Source: Desulfobia sp. (lineage in GTDB: Bacteria > Desulfobacterota > Desulfobulbia > Desulfobulbales > SURF-16). Taken from it: a stretch of 10,923 bases of DNA. The DNA is taken from NCBI GenBank assembly GCA_030608985.1, contig JAUWDC010000011.1, forward strand, positions 1 to 10,923. Reading direction: 5' to 3'. The notes beneath the pieces are model-generated. The model worked only from the letters and a program-made list of their open reading frames with translations, was not told where the DNA came from and did not search any database. The translations under genes and the position numbers were made by a program. Below are positions 5,331 to 10,923 of the stretch, one piece after another (position 1 is the stretch's first letter; each line of letters opens with the position of its first letter).

Positions 5331-6426
5331 TCACTTCTGCCAAAGCAGGTACGCTTTTATAAAGGGGTCCAGCCCACCATCAAGGACTCTATCCACATTG
5401 CCGACTTCATAATTGGTCCGGTGATCTTTGACAAGGCGATAAGGCTGCATGACATAGGATCGTATCTGGCTTCCCCAGGCAATTTCCTTTTTCTCTCCCT
5501 GCAGTTCCTGGCGCTGTTCCTGCTGCAGCTCCTTTTCACGTTTATACAGCCGAGCTTTAAGCATTTTCATTGCTACGTCCTTATTGCGGTGCTGGGAACG
5601 TTCATTCTGGCACTGGACAACAATATTGGTGGGCAGGTGGGTGATGCGTATGGCAGAGCTTGTCTTGTTGACGTGCTGGCCTCCGGCGCCGCTGGCTCGG
5701 TATGTGTCTATCCGCAGATCTTTTTCATTGATGTCAACTTCGATGGTGTCATCAAGTTCCGGAAAAATAAAGACAGAAGCAAAGGATGTGTGGCGTCTGC
5801 CGCCGGCGTCGAAAGGTGAGATTCTTACCAGTCGATGGATTCCCATTTCAGAACGCAGATAGCCATAGGCGTAATGTCCCTTAATCATTACTGTCACATT
5901 CTTCACCCCGGCCTCATCTCCTGGCAGGAAATCAAGAAAGTCAGTGCTGAAACCTTTATTCTCAGCCCAGCGAAGATACATGCGCAACAGGATATCTGTC
6001 CAGTCCTGAGCCTCGGTCCCACCAGCTCCGGCATTAATAGAGAGCATGGCGTTATTGGAATCATGTTCACCAGAGAACATGCATTCCAGTTCAAGGGAAG
6101 TAATTCTGGAATTCAGTTTTTTCAGAACAAGCGAGGCCTCTTTTTCAGTCGCTGTATCCTGCTCTTCAGTGGCAAGTTCCAGCAGTATTTCGGCCTCTTC
6201 CAGAGAAGAGGAGCAGGATTCCCAGTTATCAATAGGGTCTTGGAGGCTGCTGATTTGTTTCTGGATTATAGTTGCCTCTTCAGCATTATCCCAGAAACCG
6301 GGTTTTATGGTTTGGGCCTCGAGTTCTTTTATTTGCTCTTTCTTATCAGCAACATCAAAGATGCTCCTTTAAGGCGAGCAGCCTTTCTTTGATGTTGCGA
6401 AGTTTTTGCTGTAGTTCTGCTGACAT
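5331..6426 (-). CDS. prfB: Peptide chain release factor 2, with programmed +1 frameshift
   Basis: RF2 ends translation at UGA and UAA. The gene starts at ATG 6426 (AAGGA site just upstream) and encodes 23 codons ending LALKEHL. It then meets TGA at 6355-6357; a +1 shift on CTT-T continues as DVADKKEQIKELE to the stop at 5331. The full product is 364 residues, matching the family (365 in E. coli). Family signatures are the codon-recognition tripeptide SPF (residues 203-205), specific to RF2, and the catalytic GGQ (248-250) in ASGAGGQHVNKT. The coding sequence should be written as 6426-6358 joined to 6356-5331. Low RF2 slows termination at the internal UGA and favours the shift, giving autoregulation (established for this family). 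A possible terminator or attenuator lies at 6451-6475 upstream. Confidence 0.96.
6349..6398. repeat. Perfect 12-bp inverted repeat embracing the prfB frameshift site
   Basis: In the mRNA, GCAACATCAAAG (6398-6387) is exactly complementary to CTTTGATGTTGC (6360-6349), whose first six bases are the slippery CTT TGA. The 26-nt loop holds a smaller hairpin, AAGGC-TGCTC-GCCTT, and the SD-like AAGGAG. The arms lie in coding sequence (NIK upstream, LDVA downstream), so part of the match could come from protein constraint. Confidence 0.7.
6355..6369 (-). promoter_or_regulatory. RF2 programmed +1 frameshift site
   Basis: The mRNA reads AAG GAG CAT CTT TGA T. It has the internal SD-like AAGGAG (6364-6369), a 3-nt spacer codon, the slippery CTT and the in-frame TGA, in the same spacing as the E. 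coli signal (AGG GGG TAT CTT TGA C). The base after TGA is T, not the C found in E. coli. Confidence 0.93.
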
Positions 6427-6450
6427 ATTTCATCCTTCATTAAAGCAGTG

Positions 6451-6475
6451 AAAACCTGGTCTTCAGGGCCAGGTC
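6451..6475 (-). terminator. Intrinsic-terminator-like hairpin between lnt and prfB
   Basis: On the minus strand, ACCTGG (6469-6474) pairs with CCAGGT (6454-6459) around a 9-nt loop, with an outer G-T possible. It runs into TTTT then C. It could end the corC-lnt transcript or act as an attenuator in the prfB leader. The short T-run lowers confidence. Confidence 0.4.
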
Positions 6476-6511
6476 AGAGTTGTTTGGCTATGGCCGTAAC
6501 CAATAGAACAA

Positions 6512-6605
6512 GTGTCTAAAGTGCCTAAAGTTAAAAGTGCCTAAAGTATCGGTACTTAATTTTATCCGGTATTTCCTTCTTAACTTGAGGCACTTTTAAC
6601 TTTAG
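6512..6605. repeat. Inverted repeat with 9-nt GTGCCTAAA units between lnt and prfB
   Basis: Arm 6525-6547 is complementary to 6583-6605 at 22 of 23 positions (18 bp perfect). The left side is built from nonamers GTGTCTAAA (6512), GTGCCTAAA (6521) and GTGCCTAAA (6537) with a 7-nt GTTAAAA between the last two. The outer flanks pair further with gaps. The 260-nt gap 6427-6686 holds this repeat and two terminator-like hairpins, with no gene. Confidence 0.7.
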
Positions 6606-6670
6606 TTCACTTCACACTTCTAAGGTTAATCACAAATCAATCAAATACTATAACGCATAGACAAGAAGCA

Positions 6671-6688
6671 GAAAAGAGCAAAAAGCTC
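6671..6688 (-). terminator. Weak terminator-like hairpin at the lnt stop
   Basis: GAGC-TTTTT-GCTC followed by TTTTC on the minus strand; the stem overlaps the lnt TGA (6687-6689). Only 4 bp are certain, so this is a weak candidate. Confidence 0.25.
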
Positions 6689-8183
6689 ATCTCTTTTTAC
6701 GCGTTACCAATGCTGCGATTATAAAAGGCAGCCACAGGAAGAGGCAGAAAAGCGGAAAAAGGTAGCCAATACGATTGAAAAAGGTTTTTTTGTGAACAAG
6801 AGGAAGCTGTTCTGAAATGAAGCATGATGTGAAAAGAGGAGTTGCCTGGACAATATGTCCTGTTGGTTTTACGAAACAGCTGATGCCTGTATTGGCAGAC
6901 CTGGCAAGGCTCCGACGATTTTCCACAGCCCTGAAAACAGCCATGGATAAGTGTTGAATCGATGCATTTGACCGACCGAACCAGGCATCGTTTGTTATAT
7001 TCACCAAGAGATTTGCACCATTTTCAACCTGAATTCTTGCCAACTCAGGGAATATTGATTCAAAGCAGATAAGGATACCTATTTCAGCTTTTGGGCCAGT
7101 TAAGGGTTTTGATATTTGGCCAGCGCTGAAATTGCCCACTGATTCAACAAGAGGGGCAAGGAAGGGGAGCATATCACTTAATGGGATATATTCTCCGAAT
7201 GGAACCAGGTGCTGTTTGAGGTAGACTTCACGCGATCCTTCCGGTGCAAACAGTATGGCACTATTGTAGATCTTTCTCCTGTCGTTGGAAATAGTAAAGA
7301 AGGGAATGCCGGACAGAAGTGCATAGTTATGGCGATTGACGGTACGCTCCAGGATTTCAGTAAATTCCATTTTGTCTGATGCCAGGATTGGGATAGCTGT
7401 TTCCGGCCATATGACAAAATCTATTTTTTTATCTGCAACAGCCTGGTTGGAAAGAAAGATGTGGGTGTCAATTGCTACTTTTCTATTTTCCGGCAGCCAT
7501 TTTTGGTCCTGTTCAATATTAGGTTGAATTATTGAAGTGGCAATCGCTGGTATAGCACTGGCGTGTTCCTCTATCATGTGTAAACGAAAGAAGGAATAAG
7601 AACCAGCCGCAATAAATATAACCAGTGCATAGGCAAGGGGCAGGAATTGCCTTCTGGTGAGGAGTATAAAAAGAAAACTGTTGGCAAGCACAAGAAGAAA
7701 GGTAACTCCGTGATGGCCGGCAAGGTCAGCGACTTGGATGAGTACAGGAATGTTGAATTGCGTGTAGCCAAAATCCTTCCAGGGGAAACCTGTAAAAAGA
7801 ATACCGCGGAGATAATCAAGCCCTACCCAGAAAAAAGGGGCTGTCCAAACAGGATTAATTTTTTTTGTCCAGCTCAGGAGCCCACAGAAAAGAGAGGTGT
7901 ACAAACTCATATATGCCGCAAGTAGTATAAGAGCGGGAAAGGTGAGCCACCATGGAAGGTGGCCATAGTTTCCCAGGGAAATTGTCACCCAGTGGAGGAG
8001 GAAGGTGTAATAAACCAGTCCTGATAGAAAACCGAGGCGGAGAGTGCGACCTGGTTTATTCTTATTTATTACATAAAGCAGAGGGACCAGGGCAAACCAG
8101 GCACAGAAACCCAGGTTCATGCCAGGTGAAGAGAGAATCAGCAGAAAAGCACTGAGAAGCGCAGCAAAGAGAGAAAAAAACAT
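6687..8183 (-). CDS. lnt: Apolipoprotein N-acyltransferase Lnt
   Basis: Lnt is an inner-membrane enzyme that N-acylates the diacylglyceryl-cysteine of lipoproteins, using phospholipid as donor. From ATG 8183 it is 498 residues. The N-terminal half has several membrane helices, and a carbon-nitrogen hydrolase domain follows with the catalytic triad: Glu 261 (VIWPETAIP), Lys 323 (LKQHLVPFGEY) and Cys 373 (ILICFESIFPEL). A final C-terminal membrane helix is followed by RKKR. An in-frame ATG at 8249 would add 22 polar residues (520 total) and overlap corC by 59 bp. I prefer 8183 because it sits 7 nt after the corC stop, suiting coupling, and the protein then begins with its first hydrophobic helix. 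Neither start has a clear Shine-Dalgarno. The corC-lnt adjacency is widely conserved. Confidence 0.95.
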   Translation of the reverse strand: MFFSLFAALLSAFLLILSSPGMNLGFCAWFALVPLLYVINKNKPGRTLRLGFLSGLVYYTFLLHWVTISLGNYGHLPWWLTFPALILLAAYMSLYTSLFCGLLSWTKKINPVWTAPFFWVGLDYLRGILFTGFPWKDFGYTQFNIPVLIQVADLAGHHGVTFLLVLANSFLFILLTRRQFLPLAYALVIFIAAGSYSFFRLHMIEEHASAIPAIATSIIQPNIEQDQKWLPENRKVAIDTHIFLSNQAVADKKIDFVIWPETAIPILASDKMEFTEILERTVNRHNYALLSGIPFFTISNDRRKIYNSAILFAPEGSREVYLKQHLVPFGEYIPLSDMLPFLAPLVESVGNFSAGQISKPLTGPKAEIGILICFESIFPELARIQVENGANLLVNITNDAWFGRSNASIQHLSMAVFRAVENRRSLARSANTGISCFVKPTGHIVQATPLFTSCFISEQLPLVHKKTFFNRIGYLFPLFCLFLWLPFIIAALVTRKKR

Positions 8184-8190
8184 GAACTGA

Positions 8191-9036
8191 TCAGGCTGAT
8201 TTGTGGAGTTTAACTGTCTGGATGCGTCGTCGTGTTGCCGAGAGGACATGCATTTTTATAGCCCCATGTTCTATAGAGACTCCTGTTTCCGGAATTCGTC
8301 CAAGTGTATGTATGATGAAGCCTCCCAATGATTCATATGGGCCGTCGGGTATTGTCTCACTGAAGAAAGTTTCAATTTTGTCGAGATCTACTTTTGCAGA
8401 AGTTATGAGAGTTCTATCATCAATAACCTGCCACTCTTCTTCCTCTTTATCAGATTCGTCAACAATTTCTCCAACGATTTCTTCGAGAATATCTTCAAAT
8501 GTCGTAAGGCCGCGAATTGAGCCAAATTCATCCGTTACAATAGCCATATGGATTTTCTGGGCCTGAAATTCCCTGAGAAGTGAGAGAATATTGTCATGTT
8601 CCCGGACGAAAAATGGTTTGTGAAGCAGGGTTTTTATTGGGGTCAGGGGTGGTTCAGTTGCACAGGAAAGCAGATCCTTGGCATGGATTATTCCGATAAT
8701 GTGGTCCGGGTTGTCTTCGTAAATGGGAATCCTGCTGTAGCCTTTTTCTTGAATGAGTGCAATAAGTTGGCAATGGTCAGCAGTGGAAGGGGCAGACACG
8801 ATATCAGTAGCAGGCGTCATGATTTCTTTGATCATGGTATCTCTGAAATCAAAGATACTGCTGATCATCTGTCCTTCCTGACTGCTTATCAGACCATGTT
8901 CCTCTCCTTCTTCAATCAGCTCCTGGATTTCCTGCTCAAGTTCTTTATGCGTGTCCGGCTGCAAAGTAAGACCAAGGGACTGCAGAAGTCGGCGAAACAG
9001 GGAAGGGGGTGAATCGTGTGAATGTTCTTTATTCAT
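8191..9036 (-). CDS. corC: CorC/YbeX-type CBS-domain protein (soluble)
   Basis: A 281-residue cytosolic protein with no membrane segment. The N-terminal helix is EELIEEGEEHGLISSQEGQM-like (about 35-57). A pair of CBS domains follows: CBS1 about 70-125, from KEIMTPATDIVS to GIIHAKDLL; CBS2 about 135-190, ending TFEDILEEIVGEI. The CorC_HlyC C-terminal domain (about 205-275) contains GPYESLGGFIIHTLGRIPETG. CBS pairs bind adenine nucleotides. The family has been linked to magnesium/cobalt efflux and membrane homeostasis, but its exact role is uncertain. The soluble architecture with lnt directly downstream matches YbeX of the ybeZ-ybeY-ybeX-lnt cluster, rather than the membrane-anchored DUF21 paralogues. 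ATG at 9036 has no evident Shine-Dalgarno. Confidence 0.92.
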   Translation of the reverse strand: MNKEHSHDSPPSLFRRLLQSLGLTLQPDTHKELEQEIQELIEEGEEHGLISSQEGQMISSIFDFRDTMIKEIMTPATDIVSAPSTADHCQLIALIQEKGYSRIPIYEDNPDHIIGIIHAKDLLSCATEPPLTPIKTLLHKPFFVREHDNILSLLREFQAQKIHMAIVTDEFGSIRGLTTFEDILEEIVGEIVDESDKEEEEWQVIDDRTLITSAKVDLDKIETFFSETIPDGPYESLGGFIIHTLGRIPETGVSIEHGAIKMHVLSATRRRIQTVKLHKSA

Positions 9037-9078
9037 AATTGGTTGTTAGGTGAAAAGGGTATGCCTGTCAAGAAAAAA

Positions 9079-9107
9079 TTGACGTTTTAGCCTGAAAAGG
9101 TTATACG
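9079..9107 (+). promoter_or_regulatory. Sigma70-like promoter of the biotin-carboxylase-like gene
   Basis: TTGACG (9079-9084, 5 of 6) and TATACG (9102-9107, 4 of 6) are 17 nt apart, with a predicted start near 9114 and a leader of about 95 nt. A second -10-like TATAAT (9168-9173) lies in the imperfect palindrome GCACTTATAATGTGC (9163-9177) but lacks a -35. This is the divergent control region between corC and the plus-strand genes. Confidence 0.45.
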
Positions 9108-9208
9108 CATTTTCCGTCTATAATGTCCTGAAATTGCATTTTTCCTGCAAAAAATCAAATAAGCACTTATAATGTGCATCTCACAAGACCTAACTGAATT
9201 AATATACC

Positions 9209-10627
9209 ATGCCGTCAAAGAAAAAAGAAAAAATACTCATTGCCAATCGAGGCGAAATAGCCATTCGGATTGCCAGGGCCTGTCAAGATCTTGGGTTCGA
9301 TTTTGTTGTTATTTACACAGAAGCTGATAAGGAATCATCACATGTATTTCCCTACCTTGAAGAAACCGGTGATGATAAAAGGGCCTGGAGGGTATCGAGC
9401 TATACAGATCCAAACGATATCCTTTCCATCGCAGATCATACCGGTTGCACAGCAATACATCCGGGGTATGGATTTTTTTCCGAAGATTTTCGCTTTGCCC
9501 GCAGGGTAACAATTCGGGAAAGACCGCTCACTTTTATTGGCCCGAAATGGGAAGTGATCAAGGATCTTGGTGATAAAATAAACACCAAGCGCGTCGCCAA
9601 TAAGCTGGGAATTCCAACTATTCCGGGAACTGATGGTCCCATATATAATGAGTTGGAAGCCGAAGCTGTCGCTGCCAAACTTCTCGACGACCAGAGAGAG
9701 CAGGATATTATGGAACCATCCATCCTGGTGAAGGCGGCAGCCGGCGGCGGTGGTATGGGTATTGAGGAGGTTTTTCAGATTGAGCAGTTTCGTCGAACTT
9801 ATCGCCAGGTGCAAAATTATGCCAAAAGACAGTTTGGCGACGGGGGCGTACTTATTGAGCAATGTCTCCGTGACTATAATCATATAGAAGTCCAGATTGT
9901 CTGCAGTAAACACGGTGAAAGAGTTCATTTCGGAACCAGAAATTGTACAATACAGAGTACCGGCCGGCAAAAAAGGCTTGAAGCGGCACCAGGTTTTGAT
10001 GACTCGTGTTTTGCATATGATTTTGATGGTCAGGCAGTCCTTGATGATATTGTCAAACATTCCATCAAACTTGCCGCCCATGTCCGCTATGATAATGTCG
10101 GAACCTGGGAGTGGATAGTTTCCCGCAGCGGGCAGCCGTATCTTCTCGAGGTAAACACCCGTATCCAGGTCGAAAATGATGTGTCTGCCCGATATAGCTA
10201 CATTGATGGAAAGCAGCCTAACCTGATCGAGGAGCAGATTCGTCTCGCCTTGGGTGAGAAGATGGGATATGCCCAGAAAGATATAAAATTTCATGGAGCA
10301 ACTATCGAGTTTCGGATTGTTGCGGAGAACCCGTATAGAGGTTTTGTTCCATGGATAGGAACGATATCAAAATTTCAATTTCCCCAGTATGATTGGGCCG
10401 CAGTCTATACACAGGTGCCGTTTGATCGTCCTTATGCCATCCCAAGTGATTATGATCCCAATCTGGCCCTTGCCATTATCTGGGGAGATGATATGGATGA
10501 CGCCAAAAAGCGTGGGGCTCAGTTTCTTGAAGAAATTGCCGTTGAAGGAGAAAATGGGGCGGGTGAACCGATTTTGACAAATCTTGAATACCTGCGGCAC
10601 AATATCAGCCGCCTGTTAACATTTTGA
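9209..10627 (+). CDS. Divergent biotin carboxylase-like protein (ATP-grasp)
   Basis: The 472-residue product has the three-part biotin carboxylase fold: N-terminal domain (KILIANRGEIAIRIARAC, 8-25; AIHPGYGFFSED, 82-93), ATP-grasp (about 115-345) and C-terminal domain (about 350-470). The enzyme would carboxylate biotin on a carrier protein with ATP and bicarbonate. Core residues are kept: EVNTRIQVE (Glu 314, Asn 316, Arg 318, Gln 320, Glu 322) and Arg 369. Several positions depart from the usual family: GGGGMGI replaces GGGGRGM in the glycine-rich loop, the RRHQK segment becomes STGRQKR (246-256) and is one residue longer, ENDV replaces EHPV, and YDPNLALAI lacks the usual Lys of YDSLLAKLI. 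The C-terminus is also atypical (ENGAGEPILTNLEYLRHNI). There is no obvious Shine-Dalgarno at ATG 9209. No biotin carrier or carboxyltransferase is fully in view; the next gene may be one. Confidence 0.85.
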   Translation: MPSKKKEKILIANRGEIAIRIARACQDLGFDFVVIYTEADKESSHVFPYLEETGDDKRAWRVSSYTDPNDILSIADHTGCTAIHPGYGFFSEDFRFARRVTIRERPLTFIGPKWEVIKDLGDKINTKRVANKLGIPTIPGTDGPIYNELEAEAVAAKLLDDQREQDIMEPSILVKAAAGGGGMGIEEVFQIEQFRRTYRQVQNYAKRQFGDGGVLIEQCLRDYNHIEVQIVCSKHGERVHFGTRNCTIQSTGRQKRLEAAPGFDDSCFAYDFDGQAVLDDIVKHSIKLAAHVRYDNVGTWEWIVSRSGQPYLLEVNTRIQVENDVSARYSYIDGKQPNLIEEQIRLALGEKMGYAQKDIKFHGATIEFRIVAENPYRGFVPWIGTISKFQFPQYDWAAVYTQVPFDRPYAIPSDYDPNLALAIIWGDDMDDAKKRGAQFLEEIAVEGENGAGEPILTNLEYLRHNISRLLTF

Positions 10628-10635
10628 ATGAGCAT

Positions 10636-10663
10636 TTAGCTGTTAGCTCATAGCTTTTAGCTA
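10636..10663. repeat. Four tandem heptamers TTAGCTN
   Basis: TTAGCTG, TTAGCTC, ATAGCTT and TTAGCTA follow one another at an exact 7-nt period in the 82-nt gap between the two plus-strand genes. TGAGC (10629-10633) and GCTCA (10646-10650) can also pair. A small CCGC-AAA-GCGG hairpin lies at 10673-10683. Function is unknown. Confidence 0.65.
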
Positions 10664-10709
10664 CCAACTACAGCCGCAAAGCGGTGTACCATAATAACAA
10701 TACATTTCT

Positions 10710-10923
10710 ATGGAAGATATCCGAAAACAACTACTGAAGGCTTCAGAGCGAATCAACTACCTTGTTCAGATCAAGGATGATGAAGAATGGGGTAATTTGT
10801 CCGGCCTGCAGGAGAAATTTGAGAATATCCGGGAAGCTTTTTATGATGTCCCGGAAGATGAATTGCGGAAGCGAGTCAGAACCCTTGAAGTGAGTATCAA
10901 ATTCCTTGAGGAGCGGTGTCAGT
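10710..10923 (+). CDS. Partial helical protein, possible carboxyltransferase subunit N-terminus
   Basis: An open frame runs from ATG 10710 to the window edge (71 codons, no stop). It begins MEDIRKQLLKASERINYLVQ, and its composition is strongly helical and charged (ELRKRVRTLEVSIKFLEERC near the end). It follows the biotin-carboxylase-like gene by 82 nt on the same strand. Charged helical N-termini ending in LEE.. are also seen in acetyl-CoA carboxylase carboxyltransferase alpha subunits, and a carboxyltransferase would be the natural partner. That identity is inferred from position and a weak compositional resemblance only. No Shine-Dalgarno is obvious. Confidence 0.55.
   Translation, partial: MEDIRKQLLKASERINYLVQIKDDEEWGNLSGLQEKFENIREAFYDVPEDELRKRVRTLEVSIKFLEERCQ

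Noticed and set aside
5331..6080. Short RF2 starting at the internal ATG 6080
   Set aside because: The frame continues upstream to the canonical frameshift site and a full N-terminal domain.
9163..9177. GCACTTATAATGTGC as an operator
   Set aside because: The symmetry is imperfect and short, and no regulator is linked; it is kept only as a possible alternative -10.
9338..10294. A 318-codon minus-strand frame opposite the biotin-carboxylase-like gene
   Set aside because: It is long, but it lies wholly antisense to a clearly conserved gene, starts without a ribosome site and shows no domain.

Overview
The window looks like chromosome of a sulfate-reducing deltaproteobacterium (Desulfobacterota, probably near the Desulfobulbales). 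The basis is the gene content: a selenocysteine-decoded periplasmic oxidoreductase, a GlcF/Hdr-type iron-sulfur protein and a divergent biotin carboxylase. The low-to-middling GC content and repeat-rich intergenic spaces fit too. This placement is an inference; no rRNA or marker set is present.

Layout. Everything from 1 to 9036 lies on the minus strand. In transcription order it reads corC - lnt - prfB - glcF-like - Sec-DsbA - phoH(ybeZ) - ybeY - pdxJ - a truncated secreted protein running off the left edge. A divergent intergenic region (9037-9208) separates these genes from a plus-strand pair: a biotin-carboxylase-like gene (9209-10627) and the start of a helical protein cut by the right edge (10710 on). 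The ybeZ-ybeY-corC-lnt block known from many proteobacteria is recognisable, but prfB, glcF and the dsbA-like gene lie in its middle.

Two genes are recoded at UGA and would be broken by a naive gene finder. The dsbA-like gene (2827-3693) has an in-frame TGA exactly at the first cysteine of the CPYC redox motif, giving U-P-Y-C, with a bacterial-SECIS-like stem-loop 34 nt downstream. The prfB gene (5331-6426) has the classical RF2 autoregulatory +1 frameshift (SD-like AAGGAG, CTT TGA). Here the frameshift site also forms one arm of a perfect 12-bp inverted repeat. RF2 is the factor that competes with selenocysteine insertion at UGA, so the two are functionally linked, although that link is general and not specific to this locus.

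How the genes work together. YbeZ and YbeY act in RNA metabolism and ribosome quality control. CorC is a CBS-domain protein usually linked to ion transport and membrane homeostasis. Lnt finishes lipoprotein acylation. PdxJ makes pyridoxine 5'-phosphate. The Sec-DsbA handles thiols in the periplasm. A strong sigma70-like promoter (3914-3942) probably starts a dsbA-phoH-ybeY-pdxJ operon. The intergenic gaps are filled with large inverted repeats, several of which have arms built from 7- or 9-nt tandem units.
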